Shown here: positions 9,483 to 20,397 of the stretch, piece by piece
Layout: each line of letters starts with the position of its first letter
How positions within the stretch are numbered: the stretch's first letter is position 1
Assembly (NCBI GenBank): GCA_028599115.1
Contig: JAQRMR010000103.1
Location: 12,713-76,712 of the forward strand
Length of the DNA stretch: 64,000 nucleotides
Direction of reading: 5' to 3'
DNA from: Methyloprofundus sp.
Lineage (GTDB): Bacteria > Pseudomonadota > Gammaproteobacteria > Methylococcales > Methylomonadaceae
Program-made: the position numbers and the translations under genes
The notes under the pieces: model-generated
The model's database searches: none
The model's input: only the letters and a program-made list of their open reading frames with translations
What the model was told of the DNA's origin: nothing

Positions 9483-9902
9483 TTAGTTTAGGCGTAATGC
9501 AACTTCTGAAAATTGATGATTATGAATTTTATAAGCACGAATTTCCATGACACCTTTTACATTAAGGGAAATAATTAAGTAAAGTGCTTCAGGGTAACTC
9601 GCTTGCTCTAAATCAGTTTTAGAGGGGATAGCTGGCGCTGTGGGGTGAGAGTGATAAATAGCAAAAAGCTGTTCATTGTTGTTGCGCATCTCAGCCATTG
9701 CATGAATTTGTTGTCCGGCATCTAAGTTAAAAAAAGTTGCCGGAGTATTAGAGGTGTTTTTAATGGGGTAGCTACGCTGTGGGATATCCTTTTTACTACT
9801 AATCAGTCCGCAGACCTCTTCATTAGGTGTTTGTTGTGCATGATGCAATAAATTCTGCACAATTTTTCTAGGGATAGCAACTTCTACGAAAGAGTCATTC
9901 AT
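9483..9902 (-). CDS. JAMM/MPN+ (M67) metalloprotease-family protein
   Basis: HSHPTAPAIPSKTD JAMM motif and upstream EVCGLI; likely start MNDSFVEV at 9902. Confidence 0.85.
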   Translation of the reverse strand: MNDSFVEVAIPRKIVQNLLHHAQQTPNEEVCGLISSKKDIPQRSYPIKNTSNTPATFFNLDAGQQIHAMAEMRNNNEQLFAIYHSHPTAPAIPSKTDLEQASYPEALYLIISLNVKGVMEIRAYKIHNHQFSEVALRLN

Positions 9903-9921
9903 AATATAAAAGGTGTTGGGT

Positions 9922-10770
9922 TTAACTGGTAGGTTGCCATTGTGCATAACTAACACGCGCTTGACCAGCGAGATCAGGCAGGCAGTGAATATTGCTATAG
10001 TGCTGTGCTGTTAATATTTCATGTACGGGTTGTTGTTGGTCATAACCATGCTCTAAAATTAAATAGCCATTGGGTTTTAAAAAGTCTTTGCTTTGTTTTG
10101 CAATCGACATAATATCTTGTAAGCCATGATTTTCAGCAACTAAAGCCGTACTGGGTTCAAAGCGCACATCGCCCTGCTGTAAATGTGGGTCAGCCGGATT
10201 TATATAAGGGGGGTTACTGAGAATAAAATTGAACTGCTGTTGTGGTACTTGTGCAAACCAATCACTTTGGATAAATTCAATATTTTTTGTATTATTTAGT
10301 GTGGCATTTTGTTGCGCTACCGCGAGTGCTTCTGAACTTTTATCCACGGCTATGACTTGCGCTGATTTGAACTCTGCTGCTAATGTGATTGCAATAATAC
10401 CTGAGCCAGTGCCTAAATCAAGTAAAGACATGTTAGGTGTTTTAGGGATTAAATCAAAACAAAGCTCGATGAGAGTTTCTGTTTCAGGGCGCGGAATAAG
10501 CACGGCTGGTGTGGTGATGAAATCACGGGACCAAAATTCGCGTTTTCCTGTGAGGTAAGCAATAGGCAGTCCTTGTAAGCGCTGATCAAAGAGTTGTTTA
10601 AATTGTTTTAATTGCTCATCAGTTAGTTTTTTTTCTGGCCAGGCGCGTAAATGGCTACGGTCTTTGTTAAGGGTATGGCAAAGTAAAATTTCAACATCAA
10701 GCTGTGCAGAATCGGAGCTAGCTTGTAATTGCCGGCTAGATTCTGCTAGTAGGCTTTGTATGTCAGGCAT
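9922..10770 (-). CDS. prmC: Peptide chain release factor N5-glutamine methyltransferase
   Basis: 282 aa; DLGTGSG SAM motif and NPPY; adjacent to prfA. Confidence 0.96.
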   Translation of the reverse strand: MPDIQSLLAESSRQLQASSDSAQLDVEILLCHTLNKDRSHLRAWPEKKLTDEQLKQFKQLFDQRLQGLPIAYLTGKREFWSRDFITTPAVLIPRPETETLIELCFDLIPKTPNMSLLDLGTGSGIIAITLAAEFKSAQVIAVDKSSEALAVAQQNATLNNTKNIEFIQSDWFAQVPQQQFNFILSNPPYINPADPHLQQGDVRFEPSTALVAENHGLQDIMSIAKQSKDFLKPNGYLILEHGYDQQQPVHEILTAQHYSNIHCLPDLAGQARVSYAQWQPTS

Positions 10771-10778
10771 AAATAGAT

Positions 10779-11867
10779 CTAGCCTTCTTCTCCGAGCTGG
10801 GTAAGTTGCTCGGCTTGGTGTTCACTAATTAATGGGTTAATAATATGCTCTAGTCCGCCTTGCATAATTTCATCAAGCTTATATAAGGTTAGGTTTATAC
10901 GGTGATCGGTTACACGGCCTTGAGGGTAATTGTAAGTGCGTATGCGTTCAGAACGATCACCACTACCGACTTGTAATTTTCTGTTTTCTGAGTTTTCTGC
11001 GTGTTGTTTATCTTGCTGCGCAGACAGTAGGCGTGATTGTAAAACCGATAAAGCTTGTGCTTTGTTTTTATGTTGTGATCGACCATCCTGACACTCAACA
11101 ACAAGCCCTGTTGGTAAATGAGTTACACGAATAGCGGAATCAGTTTTATTCACATGCTGCCCACCTGCGCCTGATGCACGGAAGGTGTCAATACGTAAAT
11201 CGCTAGGGTTGATGTCAATATTATCGATTTCAGCTGCTTCAGGCATGATGGCAACAGTACAAGCTGAGGTATGCACACGGCCCTGAGATTCAGTTTCAGG
11301 TACGCGTTGCACACGGTGCGCACCTGACTCAAATTTAAGTTTTGAATAAACGTCTGTGCCAGTAATACGCAAGATGACTTCCCTGAAGCCACCATGCTCA
11401 CCGCGTGTTTCACTGGTTGTTTCTATCTTCCAGCCCTGAGATTCTGCGAAACGTGTATACATACGCGCTAAGTCACCAGAGAAAATAGCCGCTTCATCGC
11501 CACCAGTTCCTGCTCGTACTTCTAAATAGATATTACGGTCGTCATTAGGGTCACGAGGCAATAGTAAGATTTGCAATTCGCTTTCCAGTTTTTCTTGTAT
11601 AGCTTTGGCTTCACTGATTTCTTCTTGTGCCATTTCGCGCATTTCATCATCGTCTTCAGCGAGCATTTCTTGAGCAGCATTGATGCTTTCTTCTGCTTCA
11701 ATATAGTCGTTGTAGCAATCAACTAAAGGGTTAATTTGTGCGTATTCTTGGCTTAAAGCGCGAAATTGATTTTGGTCGTTCTGGATTTCAGGTTGCGAAA
11801 GAAGTACCGCGATTTCATCAAAACGATCGTGGAGATTTTCTAATTTAATTTTTATAGATGCTTTCAT
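10779..11867 (-). CDS. prfA: Peptide chain release factor 1
   Basis: 362 aa; GGQ motif ([13 protein letters not shown]) and [12 protein letters not shown] region. Confidence 0.98.
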   Translation of the reverse strand: MKASIKIKLENLHDRFDEIAVLLSQPEIQNDQNQFRALSQEYAQINPLVDCYNDYIEAEESINAAQEMLAEDDDEMREMAQEEISEAKAIQEKLESELQILLLPRDPNDDRNIYLEVRAGTGGDEAAIFSGDLARMYTRFAESQGWKIETTSETRGEHGGFREVILRITGTDVYSKLKFESGAHRVQRVPETESQGRVHTSACTVAIMPEAAEIDNIDINPSDLRIDTFRASGAGGQHVNKTDSAIRVTHLPTGLVVECQDGRSQHKNKAQALSVLQSRLLSAQQDKQHAENSENRKLQVGSGDRSERIRTYNYPQGRVTDHRINLTLYKLDEIMQGGLEHIINPLISEHQAEQLTQLGEEG

Positions 11868-11869
11868 GC

Positions 11870-13123
11870 TTAATCGGGTAGGTTAAATATTTCTCTCGCT
11901 GCGTCAATTAGGTCATGACGTTCATTTTCGCTAGCACTTCTAAGCTGGGCGCAGGGAGTATGGATTAATTTATTGGTTAATGTGTGAGCGAGCTGCTTTA
12001 ATACGGCTTCCGGTGCCGTGCCATTTTTTAAAGAAGCAAGTGCTTTAGTCAAGCTTTCTTGTTGTAACTGAGTCGCTTGAGCACGGTAATCAACAATGGT
12101 TGACTGGCTAGTTTGAGAGCGCACCCACGATGTGAAGTGTTCTACGCGGGCATCAATGATTTCTTCGGCTTGTTCAGCAGCCAATTTGCGAGAATTTAAA
12201 TTATCATTAATGATGTTTTGTAGGTCATCAACGGTGTATAAATAAACATCATTCAGCTTGGCAACTTCGGGTTCAATATCACGAGGGACAGCAAGGTCAA
12301 CCATAAACATAGGTTTATGTTTGCGCTGTTTAATAGCGCTTTCAACAAGGCCTTTGCCTAAAATGGGCAGTTGACTAGCGGTGGATGAGACGAGAATGTC
12401 GGCTTCAGCAATATGGTGGGGTAAGTCTGATAAAGGAATTGCGTAGCCGTCAAATTGGTTGGCTAAGGCATGTGCTTTTTCATAAGTACGATTGGCAATG
12501 ATAATGCGTTTAATACCATTTTGGTGTAGATGGCGCGCAGTTAGCTCAATTGTTTCGCCGGCACCAATGAGTACAGCTGTTTGCTGACCTAAATCATCGA
12601 AGATTTGTTTACTGAGCTGTACGGCGGCAAAGGCAACAGAAACGGAGCTGGAGCCAATTTCCGTATCAGTACGCACTTTTTTTGCTGTTGAAAAGGTGTG
12701 CTGAAATAGCTTGTCGAGGTCTTTGCCTAGGGTGCCTGCATTATTCGCTGTTTGGTAGGCTGTTTTAATTTGCCCTAAAATTTGCGGCTCGCCTAAAATC
12801 ATCGATTCTAAGCCGCTAGCAACGCGAAAGATATGACGAATCAGTGCGCTATCAGTGTGGGTGTATAAGTAAGGTTGAAAATCAGCAGGGGTGATTTTGT
12901 GGTGTTGTGCGATCCACTCAATAACAGGAGATGCATTGTTGTCTTGAAGAGTGCAGTATATTTCAGTGCGGTTACAAGTGGATAAGATGGCTGCTTCTGA
13001 TATAGTTGCTTGGTTCCATAGGTCTTTTACGGCCGCCCCTAGTGTTTCAGCCGGAAACGCTAGGCGCTCTCGAATGGAAACAGGTGCTGTTGTATAATTA
13101 ATACCGAGCGCAAGAAAAGTCAT
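11870..13123 (-). CDS. hemA: Glutamyl-tRNA reductase
   Basis: 417 aa; [36 protein letters not shown]. Confidence 0.98.
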   Translation of the reverse strand: MTFLALGINYTTAPVSIRERLAFPAETLGAAVKDLWNQATISEAAILSTCNRTEIYCTLQDNNASPVIEWIAQHHKITPADFQPYLYTHTDSALIRHIFRVASGLESMILGEPQILGQIKTAYQTANNAGTLGKDLDKLFQHTFSTAKKVRTDTEIGSSSVSVAFAAVQLSKQIFDDLGQQTAVLIGAGETIELTARHLHQNGIKRIIIANRTYEKAHALANQFDGYAIPLSDLPHHIAEADILVSSTASQLPILGKGLVESAIKQRKHKPMFMVDLAVPRDIEPEVAKLNDVYLYTVDDLQNIINDNLNSRKLAAEQAEEIIDARVEHFTSWVRSQTSQSTIVDYRAQATQLQQESLTKALASLKNGTAPEAVLKQLAHTLTNKLIHTPCAQLRSASENERHDLIDAAREIFNLPD

Positions 13124-13301
13124 TAATGCCTGTTGAAGTTAAGGGGTGCGTAAAATTAATGCTAAAGGGAAGCTTCTATTCTAAGGAGTTTTATGGATTT
13201 AGCCAAATTGAATGCTTATTTTAAATAAAGTTATTAAGAAAAATACAGCATAATAGTGCTTATATTTAATCAATTACAATCTTAGTCATTAAGGAATTTC
13301 A

Positions 13302-15029
13302 TTGAAAGTTTTAAAACTCGTCGTGATAAATTGTTGCTTCCTATTAGCTGCTTGTGCTGATTTCAAACTGATGGAGCAAAGTGAAGCACCTGTTGCTGTT
13401 AAGGAAGTAGAGGAAAAAAGTCAGGCTGTTGAAAGTAAGACGGCAATCAACCCCAAGGTGATGTTTTTATTACTGACCTCGGAGTTAGCTGGGCAGCGAG
13501 GGGAGTATCGGCTTGCACTTGACGGGTATTTGCGTGCTGCAGCAATAACGAATGATTTAGAGGTGGTAAAACGAGCATCAAGTATTGCGGTTTTTTTGCA
13601 AGATGAGAAAAAATTAGAAGAAGCGGTAGCTTATTGGCTGATGATTGATGCTAATGATTTGGAGGCTAGGCAGCTAAAAGCTATTGCCGCGATTCAAGCG
13701 GGGAAAAATAGTATTGCAATTGAGCAAATTAATTTTGTTTTGGCTAATGCGCCGAATGACTTTAATTTGCGCATGCAAGTGATTATGAAAAGTTTGCGTA
13801 AACCAAAAGCTGTGCAAGTGGCTTATGACGTTTTTTCTGAATTAAGTTTGCAGCATCCTGCTAATGAAAGCTTCTATTTTGTCAGGGCTTATGTGGATTA
13901 TCAGGCTAAGCGATTTTCGCAAGCGCAAAAAAATATTGATCAAGCATTAGCAATTAAAGAGGATTGGGTTAAGGCGTTATTGCTGCAAGGACAGATTTTT
14001 ATTAGCCAGAATAAATTAGCGCTAGCCACGGAGTCATTACAACAAGCCGTTGCTAAAAAAGAAAATACTAAGATTAGTGAGCAGATAGTTCAGTTGCTAA
14101 TCAATCAAACTCGATTTGAAGAAGCTTTAAAGATTTTAAAAGATTTGCAAGAGAAAGCGCCGAGCGATAATGCTATAAAGATACGAATTTCTTTGGTGTT
14201 ACTGCAAATTAATAAGGTGCATGAAGATGCGGAGGTGTTGCTGCTTGAGTTAGTTGAGTCCCCAGCTTATAAAAATCAGGCTAGCTATTATTTAGGTCGA
14301 ATAGCAGCGAGCAAGAGACAGAATCAAACGGCAATTAATTGGTTTAACTCGGTCGGGGAAGGTAAGTATCAGTATGAAGCGAAGGTCAGTGTGGTTTTGT
14401 TGTTGATGAAAACTCCAGATTTAGCTGAAGCACTAACCCATGTGCGCATAATAAAAAGTCAGCATCCAAATAAACTGAGTGAATTAACGCTGATTGAGTC
14501 GGAAGTATTAAGTAGAGGGAAAGACTATCAGCAAGCTTATGACGTATTAAGCGGTGCTTTACTAAAGGATGCTGAGAATTCGGATATTTTGCATGCGCGT
14601 GCATTAATTGCTGAAAAATTAGGCAATATGAAAGCGCTAGAAGAGGACTTGAAGTATATTTTGGAAAAAAAGCCTAATGATGCCACTGCGTTAAATGCAT
14701 TGGGGTATACCTTGGTAGATAAAACAACTCGATATCAAGAGGCAAGACTATATATCGAAAGAGCGTTAGCTGTTAAACCTAATGAGGCTGTTTTTATCGA
14801 TAGCTATGGCTGGCTATTTTATAAAATGGGCGATTACGTAGCAGCAAGAAAGTATTTAGAAAAAGCTTATGCCATGGTACCTCAGGCGGAAATTGCAGGA
14901 CATTTGGTAGAGGTATATGTGGCACTTAATGAAGTTGAGCTAGCGAAAGACTTGCTGAGTGAAGCGTTGAAAATGAATAAGAATGATGAGTACTTGTTGC
15001 TATTAAAAAAACAGTTATTAAAGGATTAA
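13302..15029 (+). CDS. TPR-repeat lipoprotein
   Basis: Lipobox LLAAC; multiple TPRs; upstream of lolB and divergent from hemA, a common gammaproteobacterial arrangement. Confidence 0.88.
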   Translation: MKVLKLVVINCCFLLAACADFKLMEQSEAPVAVKEVEEKSQAVESKTAINPKVMFLLLTSELAGQRGEYRLALDGYLRAAAITNDLEVVKRASSIAVFLQDEKKLEEAVAYWLMIDANDLEARQLKAIAAIQAGKNSIAIEQINFVLANAPNDFNLRMQVIMKSLRKPKAVQVAYDVFSELSLQHPANESFYFVRAYVDYQAKRFSQAQKNIDQALAIKEDWVKALLLQGQIFISQNKLALATESLQQAVAKKENTKISEQIVQLLINQTRFEEALKILKDLQEKAPSDNAIKIRISLVLLQINKVHEDAEVLLLELVESPAYKNQASYYLGRIAASKRQNQTAINWFNSVGEGKYQYEAKVSVVLLLMKTPDLAEALTHVRIIKSQHPNKLSELTLIESEVLSRGKDYQQAYDVLSGALLKDAENSDILHARALIAEKLGNMKALEEDLKYILEKKPNDATALNALGYTLVDKTTRYQEARLYIERALAVKPNEAVFIDSYGWLFYKMGDYVAARKYLEKAYAMVPQAEIAGHLVEVYVALNEVELAKDLLSEALKMNKNDEYLLLLKKQLLKD

Positions 15030-15036
15030 TTAGTTT

Positions 15037-15588
15037 ATGCGGCTATTGCTAATAGGCTGGGTGATATTACTTGGCGCTTGTGCGCCCATTACTCACTTGG
15101 ATGAGCAAGTGGCGTGGCAGGGTCATAAAAGTGATATAGAAATAAAGCAGTGGCAATTACAAGGGCGATTGTTAATTAGGACTGATGATGTTTTAAATGC
15201 TCATATAAGTTGGCAGCATAAGGGTGAGCAAGATGCGATAAGCTTGTTTGGTGCTTTAGGGCTGGGAAAGAGAAAAATTGAGATTAATGGGGATAATATA
15301 TCTTTAGATAGCGGTGACGGAGAAAAGCTGAGGTCAAATGATGTTGACGGCTTTATGAGGCGGCAGCTTGGCTTTGATGTACCAGTAACAGCATTAAGGC
15401 GCTGGGTATTGGGGTTGCCTGTAAAAAACAGCTCAATAATAAAAATTAAAAATGGTTTTGAACAGCTAGGCTGGCGTATAGAAACTAGTCGCTATAAAGC
15501 AACAATAATTGGTGTGATGCCGCATAAGCTGAAAATTAAAAAAAATAAAATAAAATTAACCCTAATAATAGATCGGTGGGAAAGGTAA
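15037..15588 (+). CDS. lolB: Outer-membrane lipoprotein LolB
   Basis: Lipobox LLGAC; WQLQGRLLIRT...ISWQH; between TPR gene and ispE. Confidence 0.92.
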   Translation: MRLLLIGWVILLGACAPITHLDEQVAWQGHKSDIEIKQWQLQGRLLIRTDDVLNAHISWQHKGEQDAISLFGALGLGKRKIEINGDNISLDSGDGEKLRSNDVDGFMRRQLGFDVPVTALRRWVLGLPVKNSSIIKIKNGFEQLGWRIETSRYKATIIGVMPHKLKIKKNKIKLTLIIDRWER

Positions 15589-16466
15589 TGTCTGAACAAG
15601 TTAACGCTAAAAAAGGCTGGGGAATTAGGTGGTCGGCCCCAGCAAAATTAAATTTAATGCTGAGTATTACTGGCAGGCGAGAGGATGGCTATCATTTGCT
15701 GCAGACGGTATTTCAGTTAATTGATATAACGGATGGGCTAATATTTACTGAATCTGCCGATAATGATGTGCATTTAAAAAATCCTATAGCGGGTGTAAAG
15801 GAATCTGATGATCTGACTGTACGGGCTGCCAATATCCTCAAGCAAGAAACGGGGTATAAAGGCGGGGTGAACATCGAAATGGAGAAAAATTTACCTATGG
15901 GCGGTGGGCTCGGCGGAGGTAGTTCAGATGCTGCCACTGTTTTGGTGGTGTTAAATAAATTGTGGGGCTTGGATTTATCGACAAAAAGGTTGATTGAGCT
16001 CGGTGTGCAGCTGGGTGCTGATGTCCCTGTTTTTGTTAATGGAACGAGCGTCTGGGCTGAAGGTGTGGGTGAAGAATTAACTCCGATTGCCTTGCCTAAA
16101 GCTTGGTATGTGGTTGTAAAACCAAAGTGTCATGTTGATACAGGAGAAATATTTTCAGCAAAAGGATTGACACGGGATAGTAAATCAATCAAAATGGCCG
16201 ACTTTGATGCAGGACAGATTAGAAATGACTGTTCGGAAGTTGTCAGAAAGCTTTATTCAGAAGTGGATGAAGCGTTAAAAGAATTGGATGCTTATGGAAA
16301 AGCAAGATTAACAGGAACAGGAGCATGTGTTTTTGTACAATTCGATAATGAAGAGCAAGCAAAGGAAGTATTTCAGTCTTTGCCTTCGGAAAGGGAAAAA
16401 TATTTAACGCAAGGATTAGCAAATTCACCATTGCAGGATGAAATGAGTGAAATCTTTAGTATCTAA
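15576..16466 (+). CDS. ispE: 4-diphosphocytidyl-2-C-methyl-D-erythritol kinase
   Basis: GHMP kinase motif PMGGGLGGGSSDAATVL; APAKLNLML. Confidence 0.97.
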   Translation: MGKVMSEQVNAKKGWGIRWSAPAKLNLMLSITGRREDGYHLLQTVFQLIDITDGLIFTESADNDVHLKNPIAGVKESDDLTVRAANILKQETGYKGGVNIEMEKNLPMGGGLGGGSSDAATVLVVLNKLWGLDLSTKRLIELGVQLGADVPVFVNGTSVWAEGVGEELTPIALPKAWYVVVKPKCHVDTGEIFSAKGLTRDSKSIKMADFDAGQIRNDCSEVVRKLYSEVDEALKELDAYGKARLTGTGACVFVQFDNEEQAKEVFQSLPSEREKYLTQGLANSPLQDEMSEIFSI

Positions 16467-16470
16467 AAAT

Positions 16471-16545
16471 TGGGCTGTCGCCAAGCGGTAAGGCACGGGG
16501 TTTTGATCTCCGCATACCCAGGTTCGAATCCTGGCAGCCCAGCCA
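16471..16545 (+). tRNA. tRNA-Gln(UUG)
   Basis: TGGGCTG/CAGCCCA acceptor stem, loop TTTTGAT with anticodon TTG, GGTTCGAATCC T-arm, encoded CCA. Confidence 0.95.
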
Positions 16546-16590
16546 ATTTCTCCTATATTAAATCAAATAATTACTAAATCAAGGTGCTCC

Positions 16591-17544
16591 ATGAGTGATT
16601 CTTCAATGATGATTTTTTCTGGGAATGCGCACGAGGCGTTGGCTAAAAAAATAGCTCGACACCTCAATATTCGATTAGGGATGGCAACGGTAGGTCGCTT
16701 TAGTGATGGCGAAGTGACGGTAGAGATTGAAGAGAATGTAAGAGATAAAGATGTTTTCATTATTCAGCCAACATGTGCGCCGACTAATGAAAATGTAATG
16801 GAATTATTAGTGATGATTGATGCCTTAAAAAGAGCATCTGCATCGCGCATAACTGCAGTCATACCTTATTATGGGTATGCAAGACAGGATAGGCGTTCGC
16901 GCTCAGCGAGGGTGGCAATTTCAGCAAAGCTGGTTGCAAACATGATTGGAGTGTCGGGTGCAGACAGGGTTTTGACGGTTGATTTACATGCTGATCAAAT
17001 TCAAGGTTTTTTTGATATACCTGTTGATAATGTCTATGCGTCACCGTTGTTATTAGGTGATGTTTGGAGGCAAAAATATAAAGATTTAATTGTTGTTTCT
17101 CCTGATGTTGGTGGGGTTGTTAGGGCGAGAGCTTTGGCAAAGCGTCTAGATGATGCGGATTTAGCAATTATTGATAAGCGTAGGCCGATGGCGAATGTTG
17201 CTCAGGTTATGCATATTATTGGTGATGTGAGTGGTAAAACTTGTGTCATGATTGATGATTTAGTTGATACGGCTGGTACGCTTTGCAGTGCTGCTGCCGC
17301 ATTAAAAAAACAAGGTGCAGTTAAGGTGGTTGCTTACTGTACTCACCCTGTGTTATCGGGTGCTGCTATTGAGAATTTAACTAATTCAGAGCTTGATGAG
17401 TTGGTTGTTACGGATACAATTCCTCTAACTGAAGAGGCTGCAAATCTTGGAAAGATTAGGCAATTGAGTGTTGCTGAGATGTTGGCTGAAACAATTAGAA
17501 GAATTTCAGTGGGTGAGTCTGTTAGCTCACTTTATGTTGATTGA
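16591..17544 (+). CDS. prs: Ribose-phosphate pyrophosphokinase
   Basis: 317 aa; [36 protein letters not shown]. Confidence 0.98.
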   Translation: MSDSSMMIFSGNAHEALAKKIARHLNIRLGMATVGRFSDGEVTVEIEENVRDKDVFIIQPTCAPTNENVMELLVMIDALKRASASRITAVIPYYGYARQDRRSRSARVAISAKLVANMIGVSGADRVLTVDLHADQIQGFFDIPVDNVYASPLLLGDVWRQKYKDLIVVSPDVGGVVRARALAKRLDDADLAIIDKRRPMANVAQVMHIIGDVSGKTCVMIDDLVDTAGTLCSAAAALKKQGAVKVVAYCTHPVLSGAAIENLTNSELDELVVTDTIPLTEEAANLGKIRQLSVAEMLAETIRRISVGESVSSLYVD

Positions 17545-17582
17545 TAATTTTAAGTTATTGTTTGTTGGGTGTGGAGAGATAG

Positions 17583-18227
17583 ATGTCTAGCGTTTTTGAA
17601 TTTGAAGCTGTAAATAGAGCAAATAAAGGTACGGGTGCTGCAAAAGCAACTCGTCGTAATGGTGATGTTCCTGCTGTTATTTATGGTGGTTCGACTGATC
17701 CAGAGCATGTGGTTCTAAATCATAATGAAGTATCGAAAAGATTAGCTAATGAAGCTGTTTATTCGCATATTTTACAGGTCAGTGTGGATGGTAAATCGCA
17801 AAACGTTGTTTTGAAAGGATTACAAAGACACCCTGCGAAAGATACTATTTTGCATATGGATTTCTTGCGTGTTGATATGAATGAGAAACTTAAAGTTCAT
17901 GTGCCACTGCATTTTATAAACCAAGATATTTCGGTTGGTGTGAAAGCTGGCGGAGTTATTACTCATTCTATGGTTGAGTTGGAAGTTTTATGTTTGCCTG
18001 CTGTATTGCCTGAGTATATTGAAGTTGATATGACTGCAATAGATATTGGTGATTCTGTGCATTTAACAGATCTAGTTGTGCCTGAAGGCGTTGAAATTTT
18101 AGCATTAACGCATGGTGAAGATCATAATCTCCCTGTTGCGCAAGTTATTAAAACACGCCCTGTTGCAGAGGAAGTAGAAGATGATGCTGCTGCTGCAGAA
18201 GCTGGTGAAGAAGCAGAAAGTGAGTAG
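17583..18227 (+). CDS. rplY: 50S ribosomal protein L25/general stress protein Ctc
   Basis: 214 aa; L25 N-domain plus TL5/CTC C-domain. Confidence 0.97.
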   Translation: MSSVFEFEAVNRANKGTGAAKATRRNGDVPAVIYGGSTDPEHVVLNHNEVSKRLANEAVYSHILQVSVDGKSQNVVLKGLQRHPAKDTILHMDFLRVDMNEKLKVHVPLHFINQDISVGVKAGGVITHSMVELEVLCLPAVLPEYIEVDMTAIDIGDSVHLTDLVVPEGVEILALTHGEDHNLPVAQVIKTRPVAEEVEDDAAAAEAGEEAESE

Positions 18228-18799
18228 TGATTAAGCTTATTGTTGGTCTGGGTAATCCAGGTCAGAAATATGCAAAAACCCGGCATAATGCCGGGTTTTT
18301 ATTGTTAGATGAGTTAATAAAGGCTGAGGGTGGAGAGTTTTCGCTGCAGTCTCGTTTTTTAGGAAGTCTTGCTGAGTTGGTGACTTCTAGTGGTAAGGTT
18401 TATTTCTTAAAGCCAAATACTTTTATGAATCGGAGCGGGCAATCTGTTTCTTCTGTCATGAAGTATTATAAAATATTACCAGAAGAGGTTTTGGTGGTAC
18501 ATGATGAGCTGGATTTTTTAGTAGGCGATATGAAGCTAAAATTTTCAGGTGGTCATGGTGGTCATAATGGTTTAAGAGATATTATTTCTGCAATCAGTAC
18601 TAAAGACTTTGTTAGATTGCGCCTAGGAATAGGTCGACCTAAAGAGAGTAGTAAGGTAGCAGATTATGTGTTGTCTGATTTTTCAAAATTAGATGCACAG
18701 AAAATAGATGATATGTTTTTGCGTTTTATGCAGAAATTCCCGCAATTGTGCTCAGAAGGGTATCAGTCTGCGATGAATGAAATAAACTCATCTAAGTAG
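18227..18799 (+). CDS. pth: Peptidyl-tRNA hydrolase
   Basis: 190 aa; VGLGNPGQKYAKTRHNAGF; starts GTG overlapping the rplY stop. Confidence 0.98.
   Translation: MIKLIVGLGNPGQKYAKTRHNAGFLLLDELIKAEGGEFSLQSRFLGSLAELVTSSGKVYFLKPNTFMNRSGQSVSSVMKYYKILPEEVLVVHDELDFLVGDMKLKFSGGHGGHNGLRDIISAISTKDFVRLRLGIGRPKESSKVADYVLSDFSKLDAQKIDDMFLRFMQKFPQLCSEGYQSAMNEINSSK
18274..18300 (+). terminator. Terminator-like perfect palindrome inside the pth coding start
   Basis: AAAAACCCGGCAT-A-ATGCCGGGTTTTT followed by ATTG. Confidence 0.6.
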
Positions 18800-18823
18800 C
18801 GCATAAACTTTTTAAAAAAGTTG

Positions 18824-18852
18824 TTGACAAAAGTCGGTCGTTATCTCATAAT
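18824..18852 (+). promoter_or_regulatory. Sigma70-type promoter for the tRNA-Tyr/Gly/Thr-tuf operon
   Basis: TTGACA, 17-bp spacer, CATAAT; G/C-rich segment just downstream; tRNA begins at 18866. Confidence 0.8.
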
Positions 18853-18865
18853 GGCCGTTCTGTAT

Positions 18866-18950
18866 GGAGAGGTTCCCGAGCGGCCAAAGGGATCAGACTG
18901 TAAATCTGACGGCTCAGCCTTCGGAGGTTCGAATCCTCCCCTCTCCACCA
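18866..18950 (+). tRNA. tRNA-Tyr(GUA)
   Basis: Class II tRNA with GGAGAGG/CCTCTCC acceptor, anticodon GTA, long variable arm, CCA. Confidence 0.97.
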
Positions 18951-18969
18951 TTCAGATATTAAGAATATC

Positions 18970-19043
18970 GCGGGTGTAGTTCAATGGTAGAACTCCAGCC
19001 TTCCAAGCTGATCACGTGGGTTCGATTCCCATCACCCGCTCCA
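18970..19043 (+). tRNA. tRNA-Gly(UCC)
   Basis: GCGGGTG/CACCCGC acceptor, anticodon TCC, CCA. Confidence 0.97.
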
Positions 19044-19057
19044 AATCAAAGAGAAAC

Positions 19058-19132
<75 letters not shown>

Positions 19133-19176
19133 ATTCCATCAATTGTTGCTGAATTTTAAAAGATAAGGTCCTTCTA

Positions 19177-20397
19177 ATGGCTAAAGAAAAATTTGAACGT
19201 ACTAAACCTCATGTAAACGTCGGCACAATTGGTCACGTTGATCATGGTAAAACAACACTAACCGCTGCACTAACAAGAGTTATGGCAGAGAAAATGGGTG
19301 GTGAAGTCAAAGCATTTGACCAAATCGATAATGCACCAGAAGAGCGTGAGCGTGGTATTACGATTGCAACATCACATGTTGAATATGAATCAGAAACGCG
19401 TCATTACGCACACGTTGACTGTCCAGGTCATGCTGATTATGTGAAAAACATGATTACCGGTGCTGCACAAATGGATGGTGCTATTTTAGTATGTGGCGCA
19501 ACAGATGGTCCTATGCCTCAAACAAGAGAGCATATCTTATTATCTCGCCAAGTAGGTGTACCTTACATTGTAGTCTTCCTAAACAAAGCTGACTTACTAG
19601 CAGAAGACTGTGGTGGTGTTGGTACAGAAGAATACAACGAAATGCTTGAATTAGTTGAAATGGAGTTACGTGAGTTATTAGACTTATATGAATTCCCTGG
19701 AGACGACACGCCAATTATCGTTGGTTCAGCTCTAAAAGGACTTGAAGGTGATACAAGCGAATTAGGTGCGCCAGCAATCGTAAAATTAGTTGATGCATTA
19801 GATAGCTACATTCCAGAGCCAGAAAGAGCGGTTGAAGGTGCTTTTATTATGCCGATTGAAGATGTATTCTCAATTTCTGGTCGTGGAACCGTTGTAACAG
19901 GACGTATTGAGCGTGGTGTTGTAAAAGTTGGCGAAGAAATCGAAATCGTTGGTATTAAAGAAACAGTTAAAACAACGTGTACGGGCGTTGAAATGTTCCG
20001 TAAACTGCTTGATCAAGGTGAGGCGGGCGATAACGTAGGTATCCTATTAAGAGGAACAAAACGTGAAGATGTAGAGCGTGGTCAAGTACTAGCTCATGTT
20101 GGTACAATTAACCCACATACAAAATTCACAGCAGAAATCTACGTACTATCAAAAGATGAGGGTGGTCGTCATACACCATTCTTCGACGGATACCGTCCAC
20201 AGTTCTACTTCAGAACAACAGACGTAACTGGCGCAGTAAAATTACCAGAAGGCACAGAAATGGTCATGCCTGGCGACAACGTATCAGTAGAAGTGACACT
20301 GATTGCACCAATCGCAATGGAAGATGGCTTACGTTTTGCTATTCGTGAAGGTGGTCGTACAGTTGGTGCTGGTGTTGTTGCAACAGTAGTTGAATAA
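19177..20397 (+). CDS. tuf: Elongation factor Tu (copy 1)
   Basis: 406 aa; [27 protein letters not shown]; downstream of tRNA-Tyr/Gly/Thr. Confidence 0.99.
   Translation: MAKEKFERTKPHVNVGTIGHVDHGKTTLTAALTRVMAEKMGGEVKAFDQIDNAPEERERGITIATSHVEYESETRHYAHVDCPGHADYVKNMITGAAQMDGAILVCGATDGPMPQTREHILLSRQVGVPYIVVFLNKADLLAEDCGGVGTEEYNEMLELVEMELRELLDLYEFPGDDTPIIVGSALKGLEGDTSELGAPAIVKLVDALDSYIPEPERAVEGAFIMPIEDVFSISGRGTVVTGRIERGVVKVGEEIEIVGIKETVKTTCTGVEMFRKLLDQGEAGDNVGILLRGTKREDVERGQVLAHVGTINPHTKFTAEIYVLSKDEGGRHTPFFDGYRPQFYFRTTDVTGAVKLPEGTEMVMPGDNVSVEVTLIAPIAMEDGLRFAIREGGRTVGAGVVATVVE

Noticed and set aside
10229-10558. 109-aa ORF antisense to prmC
   Set aside because: Shadow ORF inside a well-supported CDS.
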